From NCBI GenBank assembly GCA_963576785.1, contig OY756145.1:2666001-2730000 (forward strand): 64,000 nucleotides of DNA, written 5' to 3'. The translations under genes were made by a program, and so were the position numbers. A model generated the notes under the pieces. It was not told the origin of the DNA. It worked only from the letters and a program-made list of their open reading frames with translations, and ran no database searches. Below, in pieces: positions 11,970 through 30,985 of the stretch. Numbering within the stretch: the stretch's first letter is position 1; each line of letters begins with the position of its first letter. The stretch is from Chlorophyllum brunneum. Lineage: Eukaryota > Basidiomycota > Agaricomycetes > Agaricales > Agaricaceae.

Positions 11970-14900
11970 ATGCCCGTCGATACTACTCGTATTATCCCAC
12001 CCAGGAGGACTCAGAAAAGGATTACGGAGGAGGAACTGAGGGACATTGAGTTGAGGCGGATTCGAGGTGAGTAGTGTGATGCGTGAGAAAGACAGAATTG
12101 GGCTTAACCAGCGTCTGACAGGGGAGCTTTCTTGCGCTGAATGTCGTCGATTGAAGCTCAAATGTGACAAGAAAGTGCCTTGTGGTTCTTGTGTGAGGAG
12201 AGGATGTGAGAGTATATGTCCTTGTGGTGAGTGCTTCAATCGTTCATGGGTTTGTGCCAGCTCATCGCGAGTGTTTAGGAATCTTGTCCGCTGGACAAGG
12301 TACTAGGTGCGTACTAAGCCCAGGACTATTCTTATGGCGTCTGAGGGTGTTCGTAGGTTCATTCTTGCAGACACGGATCAGCTTCACAAAAAGATCTCGG
12401 AGATGAGTAATCGTATACGGCAGTTGGAAGATGCCCTAGCCATTCTGCAAGCGACTGTGTCGGATAAGCCCCATCCACTTCTGGAAGAAGATCTTTTGAA
12501 GATCAAGTTTGGTTCCGAAGCCCTTCAACCGAAATTGCCTGAAGGGAGTGATGAAGATGAGGGTACAGGGGTATCAATTGACGCGTTGGGTACTTTGACA
12601 TTGGGGGATTCAGGAGAGTCGAGGTACTTTGGGCGGTCTGCGGGTTCCGAGGTGCGTAATTACTTGGCTTTGCGATCGACTGCTGGCTGAGGCGTTGACG
12701 CAGACGCTAATGATGGTATGGGTTTTCTCTTGGAAAGTTGGCCCTCAGTTCATTTTATTTAGGCTTCCGAGACTCCGACTCTGGCCGATGAGGTGGAAGA
12801 TATCCGGTTCCCGTTGTCGCCTGACTTGGAAAAGATGTCGAATCTCTTCCCATTTACTAGGATTAATATGTCAAATTCTACCGCTTTGAAGGCTCTCGAG
12901 TCACATCTACCATCCAGAGAACGCGCATCATCATTATCCAAGTCTTATCGCGATCATGCATCGTATTTCTATCGTCCAGTTAAACGAGAGGAGCTCTTCG
13001 ACGTCGTTCTTCCACGCGTCTACCCATTGAAAACGTCGCCTTCGCCAGATAATCAACCGTCTTTGTACCCTGAGGAGCAAAATGTCAAGGATCACCCACG
13101 TCCGCACGAGCTCGCCGCACTATTTTTCATCTTTGCTCTTGGAGCCCTCCTAGACCTTAATCTTCCACCTTACAGCCCCGATTCAGAGAATTTCTATGAC
13201 CTAGGTCGTGCGGCACTGTCTCTTCAAGCCGTCTACGATTCACCCTCTATCGATACGGTTCGGGCAATGGGATTGATGGCAACTTATCATAGTCTGGCTG
13301 GACGGAAATATTCGAGAGACAGCGCGGTGCGTTCTTCCTTTGTACCTTGGTTTGTGTCTTACCAGGCTACCAGTGGAGCATTATGGGCTTTGCAGCAAAG
13401 TTAGGACAGAGCGTGAGTTATAGTCGCTTAATTCTCGCCAATCATGTTCTCTAACGTTACTTGAACAGATTGGTCTTCGTAAGTTGGATTTGTTCCTGTT
13501 GATCAATTAGAAGCCTCCTGTAGACATCTTTGGCCCGATAGATCGCGATAGTGCTCGATGGAGGATGGATCCGACAACAGTACAGAAACGTCGAAATTTA
13601 TTTTGGGAGACCTTTGCGGCCGATGTATCTCATGTAAGCGCGGTATTCAAAGCCCTGCTCTGAACCTCATCTTGATTGATTTGGTTAGAGCTTGGCACTA
13701 GGCCGTCCCCCGGCTATTCATCTGTCCTATGTGGACTGTGAATTCCCTCTCGATGAGGAAGCTACTCTCGATAATGCGGGTAATAATCAACATGGATGTA
13801 AGATCTTCGCCCCTACCTCCAGGTCAACTGGGGCTAACATTCTTTATATAGTTTGGAGAATGAAACATGTTTTTGCCAAAGACATCTTCAATGCCGTAGC
13901 GGAAGCAACCCTTATCGCGAAAGCGCCCAGTTACAAGACAGTCCTGGATCTCGATCATAAAGTTCGGGAAATATCGTTTTCGGCCGCCTTTAAACCATAT
14001 GTAACACGCGAGGCAGGTGAGGAGGAGTTCTACTCGAGCTCATTGAGCTTGAGAGGGTTTTATGCTAGCCAGCATCGAACCGTCAGTGAGTATTTCGAGT
14101 TCCGGTGATCAATAACTTTGATTGATTACTAATTCCTTTAAGCGATGTTGTATCTGCATCGAAGTTTCTTTGCTCAAGCCGTACTGGATTATCCTACCAA
14201 TCCTCTACTCAGTCCCTTTGCTCCTTCATTTTTGACGGCATATCGATGCGCATCTGTAGTCATCAGGGCGTCTGCACATCAATTTGAGAGATGTGCTACA
14301 CTGGCCATGCGGGTCTGGTTCCTGTTATGCCATACTTTCTCAGCAGCGGTACATCTTGATTGTCGTCTGCGCGCTAAGCATCGTGTACTGACGAACATTC
14401 CTTCCAGGTGATAGTCGGCACAGTTGTTACAAGATCTCCCAACTCAGCCGTCGCAGCAAGTGCTCTGCTGGACTTGGACATCGCTGTCGACCTATTCAAG
14501 AAAACAGCACCCCAATCATATCGCGCTAGAATAGCTCTCGTGAGTGCCTCGACTTACCCAATTTGGAGCGGGCTTCTGATCAGGTCGGATCATTTGCGGC
14601 TGATAGAGTGTCCTTGGAAAACTGAAGGAGAAAGCGGTTCTGTCGTATAACCAGTCTTGCTCTTTGACCCTACCGGCGCAAATGAATAGTGGTGGAAATA
14701 ACAGTATGGTGATAGATCCTCAGATGCCTAGCATCTTCTCCGCTCAGTCACTCAATGACGCGGAGGATGAGCTCGCCATCTTTGGAGGCCAGACGCGTGT
14801 TCTGACTAGAAAAAGCAGACGCAGGGTTGTAGGAGCAGCAAGTTCTCTTTCCTCGCCCGAAACTCCCTCACCCTCAGAAACCACCACAAATTCCCCCGTC

Positions 14901-15758
14901 CCCTCGCCCCATTTCGGTCTACTATCGATGCCTGACGTCCATCCATCCCTTATCGAATATCTTAAACACGACTCAATCAGAAAGTCACACTCCCAGTCTC
15001 GCCCACAATCGACATCCAATTCCAACATCTCGCCTTCAACGCCGTCCACTTCTCAACAACGCGGAGGTGGCCGGAGATCAGGTTCTGGGAGTCCTTCGAC
15101 GAAGGAGATGGGGGAGATGTATAACAGCTTCGTGGGATACCTCGCGAGCAAATCGATCTCAAATACTCCGACTGCTCCTGGTATCATCCCACCGTCCATG
15201 CGTGATTATCGACCACCTACGCGGGGTACCGATGCACCCAGTCGAAGAAACTCGAACGGAAATGGCCGTAGACCCTCGGCTATCAATCAGTGGGAGCAGT
15301 CGATGGAAATACACCCTCAACGATCCCGTCCACGCCGTGATCCGCCGGCTGCCTCGCCTGGGATACCGACGTCTGATGCTGATGCCCTAAACTCGTGGAT
15401 GGCACTTAATCCCGCAAACGCAGGATTTTCGACAGTTTCGCCAAATCAGTACTTTACTGGACTCGAGTCATCACCTGCCAGCGGTATCAACAATATGGAT
15501 GTCTCGACGATTATGATGTCTCCACAAGGTGGAATGGGAGGAGCAGATTTTGCTGCGCCTGTTGATCCCATGGGCTATCAAGGTTATGGTGTTGAGTCAT
15601 CTTATATGGGGAGCAACTTGATCCCGGGTGCTCCTCAGAGCCAGAATCCTATGGATCCGATGGTAGAGATGGGTCTCACGAGCGAGAGTGGGATGGACGA
15701 GGGATGGTTGTCGTTCATGCGGGAGTGTGGTATAATGGAGAACGGAAGGTCTCAATAA
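11970..15758 (+). CDS. Zn2Cys6 fungal-specific transcription factor
   Basis: The start at 11970 gives MPVDTTRIIPPRRTQKRITE. After a short intron the zinc cluster reads CAECRRLKLKCDKKVPCGSC then VRRGCESIC, matching C-x2-C-x6-C-x5-C-x2-C-x8-C. A GQGTRFILADTDQLHKKI segment and a coiled coil (MSNRIRQLEDALAILQ) follow, the usual order for this basidiomycete regulator family. The middle carries the fungal-specific TF domain: HELAALFFIFALGALLDLNL, the FYDLGRAALSLQAVYDSPS segment, ARWRMDPTTVQKRRNLFWE and LALGRPPAIHLSYVDCEFP. The last exon, from about 14600, encodes a long low-complexity tail rich in Ser, Pro, Asn, Gly and Met (about 380 residues) ending WLSFMRECGIMENG. At least nine introns are needed. 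It acts in the nucleus on promoter DNA; targets are unknown. It sits upstream of a peptidase and two oxidase genes in the same orientation. Confidence 0.9.
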
Positions 15759-16219
15759 TCACTCATGGCGGATATGTTTCATGAAAAATTCTTGTGGGTT
15801 TTGTGCGACCTTTCAGTGATATATGTATCAGTTTTGATAATTATTCTACTTGTCGTTTTGCGGGTTAGATGATCCCGTTTGATTATTTTTGTATCATTTT
15901 AAACATCTGCGCTGAGCGAAAACATTGTACTGTAGTTGTTGCCTTTTTATTTCGGATACCCTTTAACTTTTCATGACCACGGATGCATACACAAAACCTT
16001 CTCATGAGAAAATATACATGGTATTTGACGAGACGTGTAAATTTGGGAGCAGTGCATCCATTTTGGAAATAGGTTTCTCAGCATCGCTAAAAAAGAACGA
16101 GCACCTTGTGCTCTCCTCTTCGCGACTGCGCGTCTCGTGGACTGCATGTGGGGTATGCTTTGAAAGCACTAGTTAGATATGTATTGAAGTCCACTGAGAT
16201 CATCCCTATCGAACCTTCA
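15759..16219. other. Intergenic between regulator and peptidase genes
   Basis: 461 bases containing the 3' end of the transcription factor gene and the promoter of the S28 peptidase. A and T rich stretches near 15830-15910 probably hold the polyadenylation region. No other feature is seen. Confidence 0.4.
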
Positions 16220-18413
16220 ATGGTTCTCATCTACTGTCTTCGACTTCACCAACTGCTTATCGCCCTTGTTATCGGGTTCGGGGGAATCCTCGCTGTAGCT
16301 AGGAGCCCACAAGCCTCGACACCGGGTATTCGGTTGCCACGATTGATACTACCGGAGACATTCGTATCACCTTCGGATGCGGGAGTGAAATCAATCAGTG
16401 ATGGGGGAGAATACTTCATCGATGTTGGTCTCCAGATTCGTTCAATTCAAGTTGTGATAAGTTAATTAATAAAAATATTTCTAGATTCCTGTAGATCATT
16501 TCGAAAACAAGACAGACCAAACGTTCAAGAACCGTTTCTGGGTGAATACGACTTACTGGGAAAGAGGAGGTCCAGTCTTTGGTACGATTCTAGTCCTGCA
16601 TTCTAGTGCGGTCGTGAATGCCCTCGTGCTGATAAGATCATCTAGTTTTCGATTCGGGAGAGCAAGATGCTGCACCTCTGGTTCCATATTATCTACAGGT
16701 GAGCAATGTTATCCCATTCTATTTCTCAACCCAAGAAGAAATACTATGCTTCCAGGAATTCCATGGTCAATCGGCGGTGATGCGTGTAGCGGAGAGATAC
16801 AAAGGTGTAGCTATTCTTTGGGAGCATCGGTTCTACGGAGCTTCTCTTCCCTTCCCAGTGAATGTGAGAGATTCTTACTAGCATAGAAACGAGATGGGCA
16901 TTGATTTATGTTTGGCAGAGGAATACAACGGGGGATCAATGGCAATTTCTTAATACGGAGCAGGCGCTAGAGGATTTCATCTTCTTCGCCAACTCCTTCC
17001 AGAAATCGTCGCCCGATGTTCCAACGCCATCTAACACAACGGTTGATAAGAATCCACTGGTCTTACCAGTTCATCCAAGCGGTACGCCATGGGTATTTCT
17101 CGGAGGATCATACCCAGGTATTCGTGCTGCGTTCTTGAGGATAAGAAATCCCGAAGTTGTGTTCGCCTCATGGGCATCCTCTGCACCCGTCCAAGCTGAG
17201 ATTGATATGGGGAGCTATTATAAGGCTGCGGAGAGGAGTTTGACGAGGAATTGCTCGGCAGATTGGGTCAGTGTGACTCGGTGAGATGATTATGAGCATA
17301 GATTATTCACCGGCATCAATTACTCACAAAATTCACTGCAGTCACGTTGATGACACGCTCATGGGAGGCGACCAGGATGCCACAACACAGATGAAACTTG
17401 CTCTTTTGAAGGCACGCGCTGGTAAGCCTGGAGGAAATACAACAGCAGCCGAAGCTATCTCCGAAGACGACGCGCGAAGAACAAGTGACGTATCCGCCGC
17501 CAGTATCCTGATGGACCCCTTGGACTTCTATCAGTATTATGGTTTCAAAGCGTCCCTCCTTCCGTTCTGTAATTTACTCGAAACGAAGAATTTCACACAA
17601 GATGCTGTTGAGAAGGGTATTGCAGCGCAAGAGAATGTACAAGTTGCGTTTGAGGCGTTCTTGACGGCGATATCGGAGCTGGACTACGACTCAGTTCCGT
17701 TCTCGGATGATTCGGTTACGGACAGATCGTGGATGTGGCAATATTGCTCAGAATATGGTGAGCGATAAAGGGAAGATAAAGCCATCGCTTACGAATGGTT
17801 GCAGGGTTTTATCAAAGGGGCGACAAAAACAATCCTCTGTCAATCGAGACGGGGTTTTTATCGCTGGATCTATTTCAGCAACAGTGCAACGAAACGTTCG
17901 GAGACCCGTTGCCGCCATCCCCGCAAACATCGAAGGTTAACAAATACGGGGGTTGGAATATGAACCCCTCCAACGTCTTGTTTACGAATGGAGAATGTGA
18001 GTGAATATGGAACTCGCACGTTTTTGCCGGCGTCTTGAGCAGCGGTTCGAGCAGTTGATCCGTGGAGGACGATGGGGCTAGCATCTATCGAAGACAATGC
18101 GCCAAAGCGCACACCTTCCGTGGTCATACCAGAGTGAGTGCGACTATGGAGTCTGGAATGAACTAATGGATGTTCATAATTGTCAAACAGATGTAATACA
18201 GCAACGTCAGACAACGGCACATTCTTTGGGATGACTTATGCCGACATGGTCCATGTTTCGGACATGAGAGTTTTACTCACACCAGACGCTAACCATTCCA
18301 ACTTTAACACTATCGGTTTTTATAGCCCAGTATCACAAGAGCAATTCTTTACTGGCCTTGGTTTATTCCAGCTTGCGCTGGACAAGTGGCTCCCTTGTTT
18401 TCAAAGCAGGTAG
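16220..18413 (+). CDS. Secreted serine peptidase, family S28
   Basis: The start at 16220 gives a hydrophobic signal sequence (LHQLLIALVIGFGGILAVA). The segment around the first intron reads IPVDHFENKTDQTFKNRFWV, equivalent to the Q.vDHF motif at the S28 N-terminus. HRFYGASLPFP follows, then WVFLGGSYPGIRAAFLR, where GGSYPG carries the nucleophile Ser, then FASWASSAPVQAEIDM. The C-terminal part has QYCSEYG, NVLFTNGEFDPWRTMGL with the catalytic Asp, and MTYADMVHVSDMR with the catalytic His. Several N-x-S/T sites are present. Length and motif order match prolyl- or dipeptidyl-type carboxypeptidases of S28, which act outside the cell or in the vacuole on Pro-containing peptides. About eight short introns are required. 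All three catalytic positions are present. Confidence 0.9.
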
Positions 18414-25206
<6,793 letters not shown>

Positions 25207-25302
25207 GATTATGTGTTTGTTGTGTTGTCATATTTTGTATTTCTTGTTGCGCGAACCGCTTCTCGTCTACGATTAGTTGACATTGTTATATTTTTTGCCA
25301 TG

Positions 25303-25321
25303 TTGTAGTAGTAGTAGTAGT
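25303..25321 (+). repeat. Short (GTA)n microsatellite
   Basis: About six GTA units just after the second GMC gene, followed by ordinary unique sequence. Probably in the 3' untranslated or intergenic region. Confidence 0.8.
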
Positions 25322-25575
25322 GTTTCCCTCACGACTAGTAGACGTCATGAGAACGCTGTAATGGTAGGACATGCCAGTTTTAACACCAAGTTTACTCGGG
25401 CTCCACGATCTGCCAGATAGTTCGGCAGATGTCAACTATTCCAGTGCAATCACGGAACTACTAGCATCGGCCAAAGCGGATCGCGGTAGCTATTATGAAC
25501 GGGGCACGTCCTGTCAAACTCAATAGAACAAGTGCCATATTGAGTCATAATTATTGCGTGGGTTGGAAATAATCC

Positions 25576-25720
25576 TCAGCCCCTGTGAACTTGAGCATCC
25601 TTCTTTGCATGTTTGGTCGGTGCGCCTTTGAGGAGGCAACCCATAATGACGGGAACGGGGAAGAATCCTCCGATGGTTGCGCCAGAGGGCATCCAAACCA
25701 GCTCGTCAATGAATGGGTGT
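25576..25720 (-). pseudogene. Relic 3' end of a 7TM-family gene
   Basis: The minus strand reads VIMGCLLKGAPTKHAKKDAQ then VHRG and a stop at 25576-25578. The intact family members at 27.1 and 29.4 kb end ACCLLMGAPPKPPKDAQGHKG and ACCLLMGASPKPPTKDAQGHK plus G. The preceding residues are open for about 25 codons, but no upstream exon with membrane helices can be read. A weak match to the 5' region of the intact genes occurs near 25950-25985. It is best explained as the remains of a third upstream copy. Confidence 0.65.
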
Positions 25721-27086
25721 GGGTTAAGGGGCCAACGCTGATTATCTTTTGTCTCTACCCCCTGGCCTGGGACTTCACAGACGTGGAGGGACGAAAACGA
25801 AACATCCTGAGAACGACGTCAGCATCGCGACCGAGGAGGACGTAATGCCAGAACGGTGAGAACTATTTCTTGACCAGAACGGTAGGGCTTGCACAGATAC
25901 ATACACCCAGTGGATCGGCGGTTGTAGACGGGCGGAGCTTTGCGGCAAGCAAAAACTGAAGTCGTATGTTATCACAATATCTTTACTTATACCACCGTAT
26001 GTGTTCTGCTTGTCCATGATGTATATCTGTTCCCTCAACCTGGTAAGGTATGCACGTTGCGATCAGGTCGGCGCTTTGGTAGTCATAACCCAAGCCCTTT
26101 TCAACTAGCGACATATTGGGGAGGCCAACGTTGGACAAGGGATCTCGTGCACGCAAGTAGCCAGGTAGATTAGCAACTGTCTGGGAGCTAATTCAGGATG
26201 GACAGTTGACTGGAGCCCTCAGGGAGCACCGCCTCTTGCGATATCAGATCTTCATCACCCAACTCCACCAGGCGTCCGAAAAAGTCGGTGCAGTATAAAT
26301 GGGTGCGTAATAATACAGGGCGAACAAAATTGAGCGAAGAGTAGGAGAGATGAGGCGGTTGGTTGCTCACAACATATATCATAAAATGAACCAGAGTATG
26401 ACCATGGACTTTTTGGCTTGGGAAGTGTGTCAGCAGTAGACTCGGCTTCGGGGTTGCCAAGAAGTAGGAAGCTTTGTGAATGTATTCATTTCAGGGTGTA
26501 AATCCCTCCCAGTGAATGATGTATTGATGAGAGCTGTGTCGGCGGGGACGGGGGCGGTGCGGGCGGGCAAAGTGTGTGACAGCATGCCAAGAGATCGTGA
26601 CGAGCAAATCACCGAAATCAGCGCAGTCGTGTAGACTGATTCCACAATGCAGTATCCAATATTGGCAATCGTGAAGGCAGGAGGTGGGCATTGTGTGGTG
26701 GACGTAGGCGATGGGTTGTTGCTCCGCCGATTTTGCTGGCGCGGCGGATGTGATTGTGTGTTGGTCGGTTATGTTGTATTTTCTTTTCTTGTGAGCTTCG
26801 TTCTTTATGAAGGATGTCATGGCCTTTATATTGCATCTTACGCTATTTAGAGAGCATGTACTATATTGCCTCTACCACTTTTCAATCATCAAGGGTCAAG
26901 CACACAAAGTAGTACAATTGGTATGTGTCAAGTCCATTAGTATTTCAACAAGGTCCGAAGCATCATAATCCCAAATTGAACACTGCTAGTGACTTGCTTC
27001 GTAGTTACAGGTAGTGTTAGTGAAATAGCAACAGAGGGTATCATCATGAAGAATAGGGTGTGCAAATGTTAAGATGTAGACGATCC
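25721..27086. other. Intergenic, decayed sequence
   Basis: 1.37 kb. The stretch 25721-26000 probably contains the eroded body of the relic gene ending at 25576. The remainder, to about 26895, has no supported gene. From about 26895 the sequence belongs to a duplicated unit shared with 29205 onward. Confidence 0.4.
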
Positions 27087-28620
27087 TCAACCCTTATGTC
27101 CTTGAGCATCCTTCGGGGGCTTAGGCGGTGCACCCATAAGTAGGCAGCACGCAACAACGAAGATGGAGACACATCCCAGAACCACGGTGTCTGCAATTAG
27201 CAAGGCCTGACGAGCAAATAATAAATTCAGGCTACGAGTCAGGCCAATGCTGATTATACGATAAATTGCGCCGATGAGGAGTACTGGGCTGACCAAAAAG
27301 GCGGCCATCCATATGATCTAAAATGCTGACTTGAGCCTGAGCTGATCCACCAAGTTTCACTATTAAACGTACCTTGTCCTGTATCCCAGCTCTTGCTAAT
27401 CGTGCACGGGCCATGAAGGCGGATACCGCAACATCTACGCTTGCGAGGAGAATGAAGACTTGGAATGCGACGGAGATGTTTAACGCGGCGATGGAGTCCG
27501 CGAGTGAGTTCGCGGTCGCGGCGACCGCGTCCTGTCCAATGCCAAGGATGAAAATGGTACTCAACACCCATCCATCCAGGAAGGACTTCAGATTGAACCG
27601 CTTTTCAAATGGGTTCAGCTGGATTCTTTGGCGATATGTAATGATGGACAGGACCGTAGCGAAAAGTAACACGTTGGCCAGTTGATTGACGAATGATGCA
27701 CCAATACCCAACCCACCAGGAAGGAACAAGCCAACACCGGACGCGAGAGCGATGTAGATGGCATAGAGGATGTTACCAAGGAGGTATATGGAGAGGTAGG
27801 AACATAAAAGTACGCGAAAGAGTAACCCGACGTCGTAAGGGAGTGTTGGTTCATCCACGGGCAAGACGGTTTTTTTGAAGCGCGCGGCCGCCCGTCCAAG
27901 CTGGTAGAGAGTGATGACCGCGATAATGATGGTGATGGCGAAAACTGCAGCAATAGCTGGAGGAAGGTCAAGGGAGCTACTACTATCGCCAACAGCATCC
28001 CCAACGTCGTGTCCTTTGCTCCCGCCCTTGCCTCCTCTGCCAAAAACTTGGCCGACATAAAAGGCAGAGAAGAGGAAGAGGATACTTTTAACACGTCGCG
28101 AGAGAGACGCCAACATTGGGACAGCGAGGATCGTGATGGCAGGATGATGAGAAACAGTTCTTGCCCAAGCCCCTGAATGAATATATAAGTAGGTGGCTAG
28201 TGGTGCAGGGTTGACACAAGCAAAAATTGACTCGTACGTGACGATCAGATCCTGATTCATACCAACGACTGGTAGACATCTACATCCCTACGATGGCGAG
28301 CTCCTTGCCAGTTTATCGATTTGGTAAAACACGAGTCGCGATCAACTCGCAGGGCTTCTGTGATTTATATCATTCAACCAGCGTTGGGAAGAGGGCTCGT
28401 GTATTTGAGTAAGGGTAGCAACTCTCGGAGTCAAAATCCCGAGATATTGGTAAAGCCCCGTCACTGCTCCAGATCCGCGGGACAAGCGTTTTGTGCGTCC
28501 TCGTAGAATACAACATCTTTCGCTTCTATCCCAACATTCGAAAAACAAGATTTCGTGATATCATCAGCGAAGAAAGCACTGCCACTTGAACAAAGTACTA
28601 AAGTGCATCAGCGCCGAAAT
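26895..28620. repeat. Segmental duplication, unit 1 of 7TM pair
   Basis: The blocks TTGGTATGTGTCAAGT and ATTGAACACTGCTAGTGA, upstream of 27000, recur at 29220-29300. At the other end, GATATCATCAG and CACTGCCACTTGA at 28555-28595 recur at 30910-30957. The unit carries one 7TM gene with about 0.2 kb of 3' flank and 0.5 kb of 5' flank. Confidence 0.7.
27087..28116 (-). CDS. Seven-transmembrane family protein, copy A
   Basis: Two exons, 27373-28116 (248 codons) and 27087-27317, give 324 residues. The start at 28116 (MLASLSRRVKSILFLFSAFY) is chosen because it begins a signal peptide ending near residue 26. A Gly-rich segment follows (GRGGKGGSKGHDVGDAVGD). Hydrophobic helices lie at roughly 54-74, 98-127, 139-160, 180-201, 211-233, 250-271 and 286-309. 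Motifs shared with other copies are LSIITYRQ at the end of helix 3, ASVDVAVSAFMARARLA in helix 5 and CCLLMGAPPKPPK at the tail. The topology (cleaved signal plus seven helices) is receptor-like, but no known GPCR or PTH11 signature was recognised and the function is unknown. The intron falls exactly after codon 248, as in copy B and after codon 249 in copy D. Confidence 0.75.
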
Positions 28621-29204
28621 TTTAACTGACTCAGTATTAAATTCTGATTTCATTTTAGAAAATGTTTACAGTATATGTCTTGGCTGATTCGGGAGATATT
28701 TTCAGAAATAATTCAACATAATCCAAAATAAAGACCAAGAAAATTTGCATGCATTGTATCATATCCACATGAAATCATTTCCATTGTTATATTTTATGCA
28801 TCAATCAGTATGGCATAGCTGACCATCAAAATATCAGTGGAAGACTGTAGAACCATTGGAGATATTATACCTGTAAAAGATGCAGACACGTTAGTACAGC
28901 TCTGTCGTAAAACATAAAATGTACGGGAAAGGTGACATTATGTTCTCAGTTGGCGGTAAATAGCTGAGGGAGACAGGCCGTCGATATCAAAAATAGAACT
29001 GGTTACAGGATGTTGGTGATTGGCTCAGTCCAACACAAAATATTGTAGCACCGCCCTGCCAGAATTTGCCAAGATCAAGGAACCCTTCATATTTTGTCAG
29101 ATTCTTGGGTCAATGAGTGTTGTGGGTACCCAATGGACATTATAAAGCCTTACCAGAATTTATTTATTTTAGTGATGTGTATTGTCTTTTTATATTGGAA
29201 CGGC
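28621..29204. other. Spacer between duplicated 7TM units
   Basis: 584 AT-rich bases between the two duplication units. No coding region or promoter motif stands out. Confidence 0.4.
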
Positions 29205-29386
29205 ACAAAGTGGTGCAATTGGTATGTGTCAAGTTCATTGGTATTTAAATAAAGGCCAAAGCATCATTATCCCATATTGAACACTGCTAGTGATTTAGTT
29301 TGTGGTTTCAGTTAGTGTTAGTGAACTATAAACAGACGGTATTGTCATGAAAGAAAAAAGTGCAGATAATATAACGCGGACAGTCC

Positions 29387-30467
29387 TCAGCCCTTGTGAC
29401 CTTGGGCATCTTTCGTCGGGGGTTTAGGGGATGCACCCATGAGTAGGCAGCACGCAACAACGAAGATGGAGACGCATCCCGTGGTCACAGTGTCTGCAAT
29501 CATCAAGGCCTCAAACTCTGCAATTATCAAGGCCTCAATGTCGGCAATGATCAAAGCCTGTCGGATAAACCATAAAACCAGGCTACGAGTCAGGCAACTT
29601 CTGATTATACGATAAACTGCGCCGATCAGCAGGACGGGGCTGACCAAAAAGGCGGCCATCCATATGATCTAAATTCGGACTTGAGCCTGGCTTGGTACAC
29701 AAAGCTTTCGTTATTCAACGTACCTTGTCCTGTATCCCAGCTCTTGCTAATCGTGCACGAGCCATGAAGGCGGATACCGCAACATCTACGCTCGCGACGA
29801 AAACGAAGACTTGGGCTGCAATCGAGATGTTTAACGCAACGATAGATTTCGCGGTTGAGACCGCGGTCCCGGCGACTGCGTCCTGTGCAATACTAAGGAT
29901 GAGAATTGTACTCAACACCCATCCATCCAGGAAGGACTTCAGACTGAACCGTTTTTCACCCGGGTTCAACTGAACTCTTTGGCGATATGTGATGATGGAC
30001 AGAACCGTGGCGAATAGTAATACTTCGGCCAGCTGAGCGACGGATGATGTACCGATATCAAACCGTTGAGAAATGAGGGAGAGGCTACTGGCCACGGTGG
30101 CGATGTAGACGGCATAGAGGATGTTGTAGAGGAGGTATATGACGAGGTAGGAGCATAAAAGTATACGAAAGAGTAGGCCGACGTCATAAGGGAGTGTTGG
30201 TTCATCCGCGGGCAAGACGGGTTTTTTAAAGCGCGCTACCGCGCGTCCAAGCTGGTAGAGAGTGATGACCGCAATAACGATGGTGATGGCGAAAATTGCA
30301 GTCATACGTGGGGAAAGGTCAAGGGAGCTATTACTATCGCCAACATCATCCCCGATGCCGTGCCCTATGCTCCCACCCCTACCTCCTCTGCCTAGGACTC
30401 CGCCAACGTGAAAGGCGGAGAGAAGTAAGAAGACACTTCCAGCGTGTCGCGAGAGAGACGCCAACAT
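29387..30467 (-). CDS. Seven-transmembrane family protein, copy B
   Basis: Two exons, 29724-30467 (248 codons, the same length as copy A) and 29387-29668, give 341 residues. The start at 30467 reads MLASLSRHAGSVFLLLSAFH, a signal peptide. The Gly-rich segment is GRGGRGGSIGHGIGDDVGD and the seven hydrophobic helices lie as in copy A. Shared motifs are LSIITYRQRVQLN, ASVDVAVSAFMARARLA and the tail ACCLLMGASPKPPTKDAQ. It is 17 residues longer than copy A mainly because an 8-residue unit of the last loop (ALIIADIE, ALIIAEFE, ALMIADTV) is present three times instead of once. It appears intact and is likely the closest relative of copy A by tandem duplication. Function is unknown; it should sit in a secretory-pathway or plasma membrane. 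Confidence 0.75.
29490..29561 (-). repeat. In-frame 24-bp minisatellite within copy B
   Basis: Three imperfect 24-bp units, each beginning TC(T/G)GCAAT.ATCAA on the plus strand, encode the repeated ALIIADIE-type octapeptide just before the last membrane helix. Copy A has one unit at the same place. Confidence 0.8.
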
Positions 30468-30524
30468 TGGGACGTGATGGCAGGACGATGAAGAACAGTT
30501 CTTGTCCAGACCCCTAGGGTTTGA

Positions 30525-30534
30525 AGATATAAGT
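30525..30534 (-). promoter_or_regulatory. TATA-like element shared by copies A and B
   Basis: Reads TACTTATATC on the minus strand, about 60 bp upstream of the copy B start. Copy A has TACTTATATATT near 28183-28194 at a similar distance. The shared position supports these start codons. Confidence 0.4.
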
Positions 30535-30985
30535 ATGCGATTGGTGGTACAGGAAGGGTGTGTTGACACCAGGAAAGATTGCTTCGTACACGACGATCAG
30601 ATGCAGACTTTTCATCACCGTCCACCTCTCTACGATGGCGGAGTTTCTTTCCAGTCCATCGATTTGGTGAAAGATATGTCATGTCGCGATCAACTGGCGG
30701 TACTTCTGTGATATGTGATTTACATCATTCAGCCAATGACATACGTTGGGAAGCGGGCTCAGGTAGCGACTCTAGGGTAGGGGAGTCAATATGCCTAGAT
30801 ATTGGCAAGACCCCCCCGCTTCCCCGGATCCGCAGGAGAGGTAGTTTGTGGGTCCTGGTCTAATACAACGTCTTCCGCTTCTATCCCAAGATTCTAAAAC
30901 AGGGTTTCGTGATATCATCAGGCCAAGAGCAACAGAGGAAACACTGCCACTTGACTAAATTGCATTAGCGCCAAAATGGGCCAAG

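Larger units (their letters stand above)
29205..30985. repeat. Segmental duplication, unit 2 of 7TM pair
   Basis: Counterpart of 26895-28620 with the same order of landmarks: GCAATTGGTATGTGTCAAGT near 29216, the gene, and the distal CACTGCCACTTGA at 30945. Both units are in the same orientation, so the duplication is direct tandem. Confidence 0.7.
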
